64,000 nt of DNA, taken from contig NZ_CP049863.1 in NCBI RefSeq assembly GCF_011299575.1, positions 434,001-498,000 of the forward strand, in the 5' to 3' direction. The stretch's first letter is position 1. Every line of letters begins with the position of its first letter. This document shows, in pieces, positions 16,362-25,128 of the stretch. The notes under the pieces were generated by a model, which saw nothing but the letters and a program-made list of their open reading frames with translations, ran no database searches and was not told the origin of the DNA. Position numbers and translations under genes: made by a program. The stretch comes from Leucobacter viscericola. GTDB taxonomy: Bacteria; Actinomycetota; Actinomycetes; Actinomycetales; Microbacteriaceae.

Positions 16362-17627
16362 TTAACCCTCGATCTCACCAACCGCGACCGGGTTGTTCTT
16401 GTTGTCGTACTTGTACAGACCAATGAGCGCCGTCGAGGGCTCATTGTCCTTGTTCAGAGGGCCGCCACCAGCCTGGCCCTTGTAGTGAATCTTCTTGCCG
16501 TCCTTGATGAGCGCGGCGCAGGTCTTGAAGGTGTCGCAATCGTCGCCACCCTCGCTACCCGAGACCGAGTGCAGGTTCTTCACGATGGTTTCGGTGTCGG
16601 TCGCGCCACCCTGCTCGGCAGCGAGTGCAACGAGCATAACCGCGTCGTAGGCCTCAGGAGCAAAGTTCAGGCTCTTGCTCACGTCTGGTGAAGCCTTCTC
16701 AAGCGCTGCCTTAAACTCCTTGTCGGCGATACGGCCCGGGGTCGTCGCCTGGGCGCCCTCAAGCAGCCCTGCGTCAAACTCGGGGTACGGAACCGCGTTG
16801 CCGTCAACGAGGTACAGCTTCGAGAGATCAAATCCCTGCGCGGCGAGCTCTGGGATCGCCTGCTTTGCCTCGACGTAGCTCACCATCGCAACGGCGTCAG
16901 GCTTCGTTGCGAGCGCAGCCGTGACCTCAGACGCAAAAGCGGTCTGTGCCTCGGGGAACTCCTCGCCCTTGCCCTTGGCGCCGTAGGTGACCTCGGCGCC
17001 ACCGTCTTCAAGGGTGGACTGCAGGTTGTCGCGCAGACCCTTGCCGTAGTCGTTGTTCTGGGTGAGCACGGCAACCTTGGCGTTGCCGTCCTTGAGAATC
17101 AGGTTGCCGAGAGCACGGCCCTGAATAATGTCGGAGGCGATGGTGCGGAAGTACAGCTTGTTAATGCCCGCGAGTGCGATGCCGGTGTTCGAGGGCGATC
17201 CCATCAGGATCCCCGCCTCGGTCAGCTTCGGCATCGCCGCATTGGTGTTGCCGGTTCCCATGGCACCCAGCACAAATGCCGGTTTTGCCTTGATAATCTC
17301 GTCGACGCTCTTCGCCATGATGGTCGGATCAGTGGGGTCGTGCTCGTTTGCCTCGACAACAACCTCAACATCTTTGCCCAGCACGCCGCCGGCATCGTTG
17401 ATCTCTGAGATCGCAAGCTTCACGGCTGCCTGGGGTCCGTAGATCAGGTGCTCAAGTGAGCCCGTCTGCGGAAGCAGGGTGCCGATGCGAAGAGCTTCGC
17501 TGCTGCCCTCAGACTTGGTGTCTTTCGAGTCGCTGGAGTCGGAGGAGCTACTGCAGCCCGATAGCACGAGCGCTGCGCTCGCGAGGAGCGCGAGTGCGCC
17601 AACTGCTTTTTTGGAGGTGGCCTTCAT
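16362..17627 (-). CDS. Branched-chain amino acid ABC transporter substrate-binding lipoprotein (LivK type)
   Basis: 421 residues of the Peripla_BP_6 family. A signal peptide starting MKATSKKAVGALALLAS ends in the lipobox LSGC, followed by a Ser/Asp/Lys linker. Family motifs include LLPQTGSLEHLIYGPQAAVKLAI and INDAGGVLGKDVEVVV. ATG at 17627 has AAAGG upstream and gives a normal signal peptide; an in-frame start at 17660 would not. It stands alone, flanked by a strong terminator, and is the probable partner of the livHMGF operon 8.4 kb away, which has no binding protein. Confidence 0.9.
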   Translation of the reverse strand: MKATSKKAVGALALLASAALVLSGCSSSSDSSDSKDTKSEGSSEALRIGTLLPQTGSLEHLIYGPQAAVKLAISEINDAGGVLGKDVEVVVEANEHDPTDPTIMAKSVDEIIKAKPAFVLGAMGTGNTNAAMPKLTEAGILMGSPSNTGIALAGINKLYFRTIASDIIQGRALGNLILKDGNAKVAVLTQNNDYGKGLRDNLQSTLEDGGAEVTYGAKGKGEEFPEAQTAFASEVTAALATKPDAVAMVSYVEAKQAIPELAAQGFDLSKLYLVDGNAVPYPEFDAGLLEGAQATTPGRIADKEFKAALEKASPDVSKSLNFAPEAYDAVMLVALAAEQGGATDTETIVKNLHSVSGSEGGDDCDTFKTCAALIKDGKKIHYKGQAGGGPLNKDNEPSTALIGLYKYDNKNNPVAVGEIEG

Positions 17628-17780
17628 TGGCAACTGCCTTTCGTCATCGAAACGTCCCACTTTTAGGACTTGAAGAAGAGCCTAACGTTCCCAGTACTTA
17701 ACACCACATTTCACAGTGCGCTGAGATGAAACCGTTAGCATTCTTCGACACTACGTCTGTGCGACTCTACAAAGTGACCG

Positions 17781-20700
17781 TTATTCCTCGCGCCCAATTC
17801 GCTGCCCGACGACCGCAGAGATGCCATCCTGCCGCATCGACACACCGTAAAGCGCGTCGGCGATCTCCATCGTGCGCTTCTGGTGCGTGATCATAATGAG
17901 CTGCGAGTTCTCGCGCAGCCGCTCGAACACCTGCAGCAATCGGCCGAGGTTTGCGTCATCGAGGGCAGCCTCGACCTCGTCGACAATGTAAAACGGGCTA
18001 GGGCGAGCCTGGAAGATCGCCATAAGCCACGCCACGGCAGCGAGTGAGCGCTCGCCGCCGGAGAGCAGCGACATGCGCTCGACCTTCTTACCAGCTGGCT
18101 TCACCACCATCTCGATACCGGTGTTGAGCAGATCATCGGGGTTGCTCAGCGTAATCTCGCCGGATCCGCCCGGGAACAAGATCGGGAAGACCTCAGCGAA
18201 AGCGATTCGAGTGTCTTCAAACGCCGCCCCAAAAATACCCTGCATCTTCTCGTCGAGCTCTTCGATAATCGACATCAGGTCGGTTCGGGTCTTAGTGAGA
18301 TCCTTGAGCTGGTCAGAGAGAAAGAGGTGTCGCTGCTCAAGCGCCGAGAACTCTTCGAGCGCGAGCGGGTTAATGCGCCCCAGCTCGGTAAGGCGCTTCT
18401 CGGCGCGGGCAAGGCGACGCTCTTGCTCGGCACGCACGAACGGAGTGGTCGCCGGTTCGGCCTCGTTGGCCTCTGCCTCTTCCGCGCGCGGCACCGGGAT
18501 TGGCTGATCCGGGCCAAACTCCGCGATCAGCACATCCTCAACAAGGCCGAGTTCGTTGCCAGATCGCTCAAGCAGAGCCGACAACTGCAGCTTGCGTTCG
18601 TAGCTCTTCAGCTCGGCGCCGTGTACGCGCTCCGTCAGCGTCCCGAGTTTCTGTCGCAACTCCGATTCTTCCGAGCGAAGCAGGGTCAGCTCCTGGCTGT
18701 GTTTTGCGCGCTCTTGTTCGGCTCGTTGCTGGTGCAGCCTTGCCTCGGTGAGCGAACGGTCGCAAGCGTCGAGGATCGCGGGCAGCAGGCCGGCAACACG
18801 CTCCGCCTGCGAAACCTGCCGCGCACGAAGTACCGCTCTGCGCGCAGCTTCCTCGGCAGCCTGCTGGTCGGCCTCGTATTGCTCTGCGAGGGTCTCGCGG
18901 TGTACCTTCGCGGCACGTGCGCGCTCGCGCGCGGTCTCAAGTGCGAGTCGCAGTTCGACCTCTTCGGCTCGCGCCTTCTCGAGCTCAACAAAGACTCCCT
19001 CGCGCGAACTCGCGTCGAGGATCGGTCGCGGCGAAGCCTCGGCCTCAGCAAACGCCTGTGCCGCGGCTTCGGCCTCGCGGGTGGCCTCACCCGCCGACTC
19101 GGCCACCGATTGCAGCGCCTGGCGCACACGATCAGCCTCGGCCCGCGCGGCCTCAGCACGTGCGGTCAGCCGATGCCGTTCCTTCGCAACCTCGGCGAGC
19201 TGAGCATCGGCCGCGCGGAGGTCGGCGTACGCATACTGCGCAGCCTCCTTTGCTGCGACCGTAGCGGCACGCAGCTCTGCAAGCGTTGCCTCCGTCTCGG
19301 CGATCTTTTCCGCGACAACATCGCGGCGATCCCGAGCCTGCTCCAGCTCAGCTGTGAGCTCGATACGCGACGGTGCAAGTGTGGATCCTCCGCTCAGCGT
19401 GTGCGGTGTGAGCACATCGCCGCTTCCGGTGACCACCGTAAAATCGAGACCGCTCTCACGCAGCTCTTCAGCGGCGTTGAGAGCCGCCGTCAGGTCATCC
19501 GCAACATAGACCGTCGCGAGCAGCCCACGCACCCCTTCGGGTGCCTCCTCGATGACGTCACCAGCCCGAACCGCGTGTTTGATCTTAGGAGCGTCAATTG
19601 AGGATCCTGCCGCGGCTACAACCGCTCGCAGTCTGCCGAGATCCTGCTCTCGTGCCGCCTCAACAGCGACCTCCGCGTCTTGCGCCGTGTCGGCGAGAAG
19701 AGCCTCGGCGAACGCACCCAGCGCTGCACCAACTGCGGCCTCATATCCCTCCGCCACCCGTACCCGGTCGGAGACTCGACCGCTGATGCCACGAGGCGCT
19801 TCGGCAAGCAGCGCAGCGGAGGCATCACGCTGGTCGAGGGAGCGAGTAAGGGCGCTCACACGAGCGTCGAGCCCAGCGCGTTCCTGCTCAAGCTCGTGTA
19901 GTTGCTCGCGAGCCTCATCACGCTGCTGCTCTGCGGTGGTCTGCTTTTCTTGGGCGGCGCGATAATTATCGTCGAGGCCAGCCTCGGGCAGAGTCTCAAC
20001 TTCGGCTTGCTCTGTAAAGTCGGCAAGCTCCTCGTCGGCCTCTTCGGCACGCGCGACCGCCTGAGCAACGGCCTGCTCGCGGCGCGAGATCTCTTGCGCA
20101 ACGGTGTCACGCTTCTGCACAGCGGTCTCCGTGCGACCGCGCAGCTGCGAAAGCCTGAGGTCGTGCTTTGAGACGAGGGCGCTCTGCGCGGCAATGTGCT
20201 CATCGATGGCGTCGAGCGACTGCTGCGCCTGGCGGGTGACATTACCGGCCTGCTGCCAACGCGCCTCGGCCTCGGGAATGAGCGCCTCGAGGCGTTTTGC
20301 TTCGACTCCGGCTTCGTCGACGGTGGTCTGGCTCGTGCGGTTTGCGTGCTCGGGGGCCTCGGCCTGAGTAGCAAGGAACGTGAGCCGCTGCTGTGTCTGG
20401 GCGTAGAGACCACGCAGTTTCGATTGCGCTGATTCGAGGCCGATGGTTACGCGGCGCGCGGTATCGAGCTCATCACTCTGCTGGTCTTGTTCGAGCCGTT
20501 GGATGCGCAGTTGCTTCTGCTCGACCTGCTCCTGCAGCACAATACGTTCTGAGTGTCGCTCAGACTCGTCTCGTGCGAGTTCGTCGAGTTCGGCACGCAG
20601 GCGGGCAACGTCGTCGGCGAGCAGACGCGCCTTCGCGTCGCGCACCTCGGCGGCGATCCCCTGGGCCGCGCGAGCAACCTCGGCCTGGCGCCCCAGTGGC

Positions 20701-21308
20701 TTCAACTGGCGTCGAATCTCGCCAGCTAGGTCGTTGAGGCGAGTGAGGTTTGTCTCCATCGCTTCGAGCTTGCGGAGCGTGCGCTCCTTGCGGCGGCGGT
20801 GTTTGAGGATGCCAGCGGCTTCCTCAATAAAACCCCTTCGATCCTCAGGGGTCGCCCGCAGCACCCTGTCGAGCTGCCCCTGGCCAACAATGACGTGCAT
20901 CTCTCGACCGAGTCCAGAGTCGCTGAGGAGTTCTTGAACGTCAAGCAGACGGCTGTTCTCGCCATTGATGGCATACTCGCTCGAGCCGTTACGGAAGAGG
21001 GTACGACTGATCGTTACCTCGGCGTACTCGATTGGCAGAGCCCCGTCGCTGTTGTCGATCGTGAGTTTTACCTCGGCACGGCCGAGGGGACCGCGGGTTG
21101 AGGTGCCGGCAAAGATGACGTCTTCCATCTTGCCGCCGCGGAGGGTTTTTGCCCCCTGCTCCCCCATGACCCAGGCAAGCGCGTCAACGACGTTCGATTT
21201 GCCCGAGCCATTGGGCCCAACGATTGCGGTAACGCCGGGCTCGAACTGGAAGGTCGTCGGCTGTGCGAAGGACTTGAAGCCCTTGAGCGTGAGGCTCTTG
21301 AGATGCAC
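17781..21308 (-). CDS. smc: Chromosome segregation ATPase SMC
   Basis: 1175 residues with the full SMC layout: Walker A GPNGSGKS (31-38) in the N-terminal head, a long coiled coil, the hinge (about 500-620, containing GISGRVSDRVRVAEGYE), the returning coiled coil and the C-terminal head with LSGGERSLAAVAWL and Walker B FYIVDEVEAALDD. It compacts and resolves chromosomes together with ScpA/ScpB, which are not in this window. Full length for the family. In relatives it sits between mutM and ftsY; both neighbours are here but separated by inserted blocks. Confidence 0.97.
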   Translation of the reverse strand: MHLKSLTLKGFKSFAQPTTFQFEPGVTAIVGPNGSGKSNVVDALAWVMGEQGAKTLRGGKMEDVIFAGTSTRGPLGRAEVKLTIDNSDGALPIEYAEVTISRTLFRNGSSEYAINGENSRLLDVQELLSDSGLGREMHVIVGQGQLDRVLRATPEDRRGFIEEAAGILKHRRRKERTLRKLEAMETNLTRLNDLAGEIRRQLKPLGRQAEVARAAQGIAAEVRDAKARLLADDVARLRAELDELARDESERHSERIVLQEQVEQKQLRIQRLEQDQQSDELDTARRVTIGLESAQSKLRGLYAQTQQRLTFLATQAEAPEHANRTSQTTVDEAGVEAKRLEALIPEAEARWQQAGNVTRQAQQSLDAIDEHIAAQSALVSKHDLRLSQLRGRTETAVQKRDTVAQEISRREQAVAQAVARAEEADEELADFTEQAEVETLPEAGLDDNYRAAQEKQTTAEQQRDEAREQLHELEQERAGLDARVSALTRSLDQRDASAALLAEAPRGISGRVSDRVRVAEGYEAAVGAALGAFAEALLADTAQDAEVAVEAAREQDLGRLRAVVAAAGSSIDAPKIKHAVRAGDVIEEAPEGVRGLLATVYVADDLTAALNAAEELRESGLDFTVVTGSGDVLTPHTLSGGSTLAPSRIELTAELEQARDRRDVVAEKIAETEATLAELRAATVAAKEAAQYAYADLRAADAQLAEVAKERHRLTARAEAARAEADRVRQALQSVAESAGEATREAEAAAQAFAEAEASPRPILDASSREGVFVELEKARAEEVELRLALETARERARAAKVHRETLAEQYEADQQAAEEAARRAVLRARQVSQAERVAGLLPAILDACDRSLTEARLHQQRAEQERAKHSQELTLLRSEESELRQKLGTLTERVHGAELKSYERKLQLSALLERSGNELGLVEDVLIAEFGPDQPIPVPRAEEAEANEAEPATTPFVRAEQERRLARAEKRLTELGRINPLALEEFSALEQRHLFLSDQLKDLTKTRTDLMSIIEELDEKMQGIFGAAFEDTRIAFAEVFPILFPGGSGEITLSNPDDLLNTGIEMVVKPAGKKVERMSLLSGGERSLAAVAWLMAIFQARPSPFYIVDEVEAALDDANLGRLLQVFERLRENSQLIMITHQKRTMEIADALYGVSMRQDGISAVVGQRIGREE

Positions 21309-21400
21309 GCCGCCTCCTTCTTCTTTTTACGGGTCTACAGAACGAATGCCCCTCGCAAGATTACCGGATTGCAGGCAAGATCTTGCCGAGGCACGTCCGC

Positions 21401-21796
21401 TCAATTCACCAGCAATACCGAAGCGGAATGTCCAGGAGCGTTGGCCAGTCGCGCATCCGTCGTCACGAGTTGCCAACCGAGCGCTTCAGCAAGCGCAACG
21501 TAGCTCGCGTCGTACGCCGACAAATTTCCTCGCAACTGCCAGACGCGCTCCGCAAGTACTTGATGGTCAAAGTAACGGATGCCAAGTTCTTGCAAGAGTT
21601 CCAAGGCTTCTTCGGCATCACTTAGCGAGGTCGACCCGGCCGCTACTCGACGCCGTAATACCTGCAGAATCTCAACAACAAGCAATTGCGGAGCGGCAAG
21701 CTGCCAGTGTCCCTGGTCGAGTCGATCTTGAACCCGCCGCGAAAGAGGTAATGCCAGCAACAACTCGACCGCGGCCGACGCGTCAAGAACTATCAA
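21401..21796 (-). CDS. PIN-domain toxin (VapC family)
   Basis: 131 residues. The acidic residues expected of the PIN RNase centre are visible: Asp5, Glu42, Asp96 and Asp114. VapC toxins cleave tRNA or rRNA and are silenced by a cognate DNA-binding antitoxin. The gene overlaps the antitoxin gene by four bases, in the normal order antitoxin then toxin. No broken motif is seen, so it is probably functional. The specific RNA target cannot be inferred. Confidence 0.88.
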   Translation of the reverse strand: MIVLDASAAVELLLALPLSRRVQDRLDQGHWQLAAPQLLVVEILQVLRRRVAAGSTSLSDAEEALELLQELGIRYFDHQVLAERVWQLRGNLSAYDASYVALAEALGWQLVTTDARLANAPGHSASVLLVN

Positions 21797-22023
21797 CGTG
21801 CTTCTCGTTCAGCCCTTGTTGACTCAGCCGCGGTCTCTCCGTTGTACGTTCGCGGTTTCCGCGACGCGAGCCGCTCACTCAGCTCAGAGTGACTAGGAAC
21901 CTCGACCAGTCGACGCAACTCATTCAGTGCCAGATCAGAGAGTGTGATCCCCTCGCGGGCAGCACGAATCTTAAGTTGACGATGCAACTCTTCGGGAACG
22001 TTTCGCACTTGAATCATGGACAT
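21793..22023 (-). CDS. Ribbon-helix-helix antitoxin (VapB/FitA type)
   Basis: 76 residues beginning MSMIQVRNVPEELHRQLK, a ribbon-helix-helix DNA-binding N-terminus of the FitA-like kind, with a charged C-terminal tail that would wrap the toxin. The start at 22023 (ATG) or 22017 (ATG) cannot be decided. A TGATGA-CA-TCATCA palindrome lies just upstream and may be its own operator, as autoregulation is usual for these pairs. Confidence 0.85.
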   Translation of the reverse strand: MSMIQVRNVPEELHRQLKIRAAREGITLSDLALNELRRLVEVPSHSELSERLASRKPRTYNGETAAESTRAEREAR

Positions 22024-22030
22024 GCTCTAA

Positions 22031-22044
22031 TGATGACATCATCA
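22031..22044. promoter_or_regulatory. Palindrome upstream of the VapBC pair
   Basis: TGATGACATCATCA, two 6-bp arms around CA, starts eight bases upstream of the antitoxin start codon. This is where the VapB-VapC complex would be expected to bind and repress. The next gene (GNAT) starts divergently at 22083. Confidence 0.45.
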
Positions 22045-22082
22045 CTTTCGCATGTGCAACCATGCATTGGCAGAATAGTGCC

Positions 22083-22607
22083 ATGCTCATCGAGACTCCG
22101 CGCCTTATCCTGCGCGAAATGACCCCGGGTGACCGGCCTCAGCTCAGCGCGATTCTGCAGGACGAAGAAACCATGGTCGCGTACGAGGGTGCGTTCGACG
22201 ATGCGATGGTGGACGCGTGGCTTGAGCGTATGATGACGCGCTACCGCGAGGATGGCTTTGGCCTCTGGGCCGTGGTGCTCCGCGACACCGGCGAGATGAT
22301 CGGCCAGTGTGGACTCACCGTACAGCACATCCTGGATGAGGATGTTGTCGAGGTGGGATACCTGTTCAACCGAGCATTTTGGCATCGAGGATTTGCTCTT
22401 GAGGCGGCAGCAGCTTGTCGCGACTACGCATTTGAATCGTTGAAGGTCGACCGACTCTACGCTCAGATTCGCGACACAAACACTGCCTCGATGAACGTCG
22501 CGATCCGGCTGGGCATGACGGTTCGCGGGCGGTTCGTGAAGCACTACCGAGGGATAGACATGCCTCACCTCGCGTTTGCCGTTGACCGGGCGGACGCGAC
22601 GAAATAG
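22083..22607 (+). CDS. GNAT family N-acetyltransferase
   Basis: 174 residues of the RimJ/RimL-like Acetyltransf_3 type, starting MLIETPRLILREM. The acetyl-CoA loop region is seen around VGYLFNRAFWHRGFALEAA and the C-terminal motif as DTNTASMNVAIRLGM. The acceptor substrate is unknown. ATG at 22083 was chosen because the family usually begins near this TPRLILR strand; ATG at 22062 is in frame. Divergent from VapBC and convergent with the DUF4260 gene. Confidence 0.88.
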   Translation: MLIETPRLILREMTPGDRPQLSAILQDEETMVAYEGAFDDAMVDAWLERMMTRYREDGFGLWAVVLRDTGEMIGQCGLTVQHILDEDVVEVGYLFNRAFWHRGFALEAAAACRDYAFESLKVDRLYAQIRDTNTASMNVAIRLGMTVRGRFVKHYRGIDMPHLAFAVDRADATK

Positions 22608-22611
22608 CGAA

Positions 22612-23007
22612 CTACAGCGTGTATCCCACCGGAATCATGCTGCCGTCGGGCGCGCGAAGACCAAACCCGAGGGCACGATCCGCGGCAACGTGCACGAACC
22701 AGGCGAGCCCCGCAAGCGCGAGCTGCCACAGCCCGTCACTGAAACCACCGGTGAGGAAAAACAGCAGGATCCCGAGCCCGAGCAAAACGACCGGCATGGT
22801 CATGTTGTGCAGGGAGTTGTAGAGCCGCACGTAGTTCGTCTTCAGACGTCCCTTTTCTGCGAACGCACCGATCAGCGAGAGATCAGGCGCGAGCAAGAAC
22901 ACAACGGCAACAATCGCCGCGGGCCAGCCCCACCAGATACAGCTGAGCAGAAGTACGCCCGCCCAAACGAAGGCACTCATGCCCCAGGTGACCCGCAAAA
23001 TGTTCAT
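22612..23007 (-). CDS. DUF4260 family membrane protein
   Basis: 131 residues, with about four hydrophobic segments and the pattern PDLSLIGAFAEKGRL...YNSLHN...P typical of DUF4260. The function is unknown. Convergent with the GNAT gene, four bases apart. No operon partners. Confidence 0.75.
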   Translation of the reverse strand: MNILRVTWGMSAFVWAGVLLLSCIWWGWPAAIVAVVFLLAPDLSLIGAFAEKGRLKTNYVRLYNSLHNMTMPVVLLGLGILLFFLTGGFSDGLWQLALAGLAWFVHVAADRALGFGLRAPDGSMIPVGYTL

Positions 23008-23053
23008 GCACTAAGCCTATTGGCTGGCGGCTGTCAGTTGAGACCTGCCGGGG

Positions 23054-23503
23054 CTACGCAAGAGCGGCAAACGCGCGGGACTGCGCCGCTTGGGTTCGTG
23101 ATGCTTGGGGGTTCAGCTCGGTACACCAACTCGGGTAGACACGAAAACCGCGCTTACCGGGCTTCGTTGCGGAGCTCGAGATTCCCAGCTCTTCAAGATG
23201 GGCGGCACCAAACCGAAAAACACCGAAACGGTCCCCGTCCTCGACAAACAGCAGCAGCCCCGTCTCAGCCTCTTCTCGAGCGAACGGGCGGGTTTCACCA
23301 CTCTCGTCGCGCTTCCACACCGCCACAAACGCGCCAGGCTTTGTGGGTGTAACGCGGGCCGTGCGAATCCGCCATCGTTCACCGTTGATGTTCACAAGGC
23401 CGGATTCGTACTCGCCGCGCTGCTCCTCTGGCCATGGGCCTTCGTAACTCGAGATCTGCTCGGTTGCAAGCCTCAGATAGCGAGTGAAAGCGGTGAACGA
23501 CAT
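23054..23503 (-). CDS. MepB family protein
   Basis: 149 residues. The stretch YESGLVNINGERWRIRTARV and the following TPTKPGAFVAVWKRDE match the MepB family, named after a gene of the S. aureus mepRAB multidrug cluster. Members are small cytoplasmic proteins of unknown function. No efflux pump gene lies next to it here, so a drug-related role cannot be claimed. ATG start at 23503. Confidence 0.78.
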   Translation of the reverse strand: MSFTAFTRYLRLATEQISSYEGPWPEEQRGEYESGLVNINGERWRIRTARVTPTKPGAFVAVWKRDESGETRPFAREEAETGLLLFVEDGDRFGVFRFGAAHLEELGISSSATKPGKRGFRVYPSWCTELNPQASRTQAAQSRAFAALA

Positions 23504-23527
23504 CGGATCAGCTTAGATGCTGCCAGC

Positions 23528-24205
23528 TCAGCAGTCGATTCCAAGCGTTGCGAAGCGCTCCTTGCCCAGGGTCGTGATGTTCAGGGACCGGCCCCCGCTC
23601 TGGGTGCGCAGCCATCCCGCGCGCAGCATGGCGGTCAGCAATGCCGCCCCAAGCTTTCCCGCGAGGTGTGGCCTGCGTTCGGTCCAGTCCATGCAGCCCC
23701 TCACTTCGGGGCGACTACCAGCGGGAAGTTCGAGCGTGATCCCCAACCCTGATTCGAGGTCGCTCTGTGCTATCAGTTGCAGGGATCCGTCGTGTTCGAT
23801 GACCCACTGCCGTTCAAAGGCGAGATCGGCGACCGCGATACCCAACCGCCCCGCGAGGTGGTCATAGCAAGTGCGTGCTTCGCGCAGCGCAGCTCTCTGT
23901 GTGTGCTTAGCGAGAGAGGTTACCGCGGGTTCAGCAGAGAGCCTGAGCAAGGACTCGACGGCCTCCGCGACCTCAGGGGTCGCGATCGTGACGAGCCGAG
24001 TTCTCCCCCTCGACGTCACCGACACCAGTTTCGCGTCGAGCAGTCGCGCCACGTGCGAACTCACGGTCGACGGTGAGAGACCGAGCCGTGCGGCGAGAGC
24101 GCCCGCCGGAAGCGGTGTGCCCGCAAGAAGCTCTTGCAGTATGCGGAGTCTCGCCGGCTCGGCAATCGCCGCGCCAACCTCGCTCAGGCTCGGTCGCTCT
24201 GTCAC
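23528..24205 (-). CDS. ArsR-type winged-helix transcriptional regulator
   Basis: 225 residues. A winged helix-turn-helix fills about 1-85 (PARLRILQELLAGTPLPAGALAARLGLSPS recognisable in parts), followed by a domain of about 140 residues of unknown function. No clear metal-binding cysteine pair is seen, so metal sensing is unlikely. GTG at 24205 overlaps the ACT gene stop by four bases. Last gene of an OsmC-ACT-ArsR operon, which it probably regulates. Confidence 0.85.
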   Translation of the reverse strand: MTERPSLSEVGAAIAEPARLRILQELLAGTPLPAGALAARLGLSPSTVSSHVARLLDAKLVSVTSRGRTRLVTIATPEVAEAVESLLRLSAEPAVTSLAKHTQRAALREARTCYDHLAGRLGIAVADLAFERQWVIEHDGSLQLIAQSDLESGLGITLELPAGSRPEVRGCMDWTERRPHLAGKLGAALLTAMLRAGWLRTQSGGRSLNITTLGKERFATLGIDC

Positions 24206-24561
24206 GCGAGCGCCGCCTCTGCCGCACTCACATCTGTAACGAGCAGAATCTTGCGATTGTCGTGATCGCTGTACTGTCCTTCAAGTTGTACACCCGCGTC
24301 AGCGAGTTTGGTCATCATTCGGCCCAGAGCACCGGGCACGTCTGCCTCGAGTTCGGCGATCACCACGTCCCGCTGTTGAGCGCCACCGATCCCAGCTGCG
24401 GTGAGCGCGCTCAGGGCAGCATCCCCGTCATCAACGAGATAGTGGGCGACACCAGACCACATTCCGCCACCCTCTAGCCCAACACCCGCGTCACCAAGAA
24501 CCCGCGCGAGTTTTGCCACAGATTGCGCCCCATTCGGTGCGGGGATCGCGATGTCTTTCAT
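24202..24561 (-). CDS. ACT-domain protein
   Basis: 119 residues forming two ACT-like halves (MKDIAIPAPNGAQSVAKLAR and VVIAELEADVPGALGRMMTKLADAGV). ACT domains bind small ligands, often amino acids, and regulate partners. There is no catalytic domain. ATG at 24561 overlaps the OsmC stop by four bases (ATGA). Translational coupling on both sides implies that the three products act together, perhaps as a ligand sensor for the OsmC protein or regulator; that is inference. Confidence 0.75.
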   Translation of the reverse strand: MKDIAIPAPNGAQSVAKLARVLGDAGVGLEGGGMWSGVAHYLVDDGDAALSALTAAGIGGAQQRDVVIAELEADVPGALGRMMTKLADAGVQLEGQYSDHDNRKILLVTDVSAAEAALA

Positions 24562-25010
24562 GCGATCACCGTCACGGTTGTGCGCACGGTCACTGCGGCT
24601 TTGAGCGTGTTGGCGATGTAGCACTGCTCGTGAGCGGGCTCCATAAGCCGCAAAACCTCTTGCTCGTCAGCGTTCTTCACGGTGACCGTGACGTTCAGTT
24701 CGATCTCGGTAATCTGCGTTAACACTCCGGTCTCGGGCATCACCGCTCGAGCATCGTCGGCGTAGCCCACGACGTCAACTTTGGCGAGTGCGGCAAGAGC
24801 CAGAAATGACAGCATCTGACAAGAGCTGGCTGCGGCCAGCAGCAGTTGCTCTGGGTTCGGAAGGGCCGGATCACCGAGGAACGCCGGATCCGCGCTGGCG
24901 CGCAGTGTGGTGCCAGCAACAACCAGCTCGTGATTGCGGTCGTAACCGCGGTAGCCGCTGCCTGTGCTGCCACTCCAGCGGAGTTGAGTCTCGTAGCTGT
25001 GCTGCTTCAT
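24558..25010 (-). CDS. OsmC family peroxiredoxin-like protein
   Basis: 150 residues with the two conserved cysteines at 64 (AASSCQML) and 128 (EQCYIAN) that form the peroxide-reducing centre in OsmC/Ohr proteins. The family reduces organic hydroperoxides in the cytoplasm. First gene of the OsmC-ACT-ArsR operon. No OhrR-type regulator is beside it; the ArsR-type gene takes that place. Confidence 0.88.
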   Translation of the reverse strand: MKQHSYETQLRWSGSTGSGYRGYDRNHELVVAGTTLRASADPAFLGDPALPNPEQLLLAAASSCQMLSFLALAALAKVDVVGYADDARAVMPETGVLTQITEIELNVTVTVKNADEQEVLRLMEPAHEQCYIANTLKAAVTVRTTVTVIA

Positions 25011-25081
25011 GACCCCAGCCTACGAGCTTGACTATTCGATGGGGGTCGAAATATGGAACGGCTCCCTGCCCCAACGCAAAA

Positions 25082-25111
25082 AGTGGGGATCAGCCGCAGC
25101 TGATCCCCACT
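25082..25111 (-). terminator. Intrinsic terminator of aceA
   Basis: AGTGGGGATCAGC at 25082-25094 pairs perfectly with 25099-25111 around a four-base loop, and the minus-strand copy is followed directly by TTTTT. It lies 18 bases after the aceA stop codon and separates aceA from the OsmC operon. Confidence 0.9.
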
Positions 25112-25128
25112 CAAAACCCGCGAACCGC

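Noticed and set aside
18327..19601. A 424-codon plus-strand frame inside smc
   Set aside because: Shadow of the SMC coiled-coil region, with no recognisable domain.
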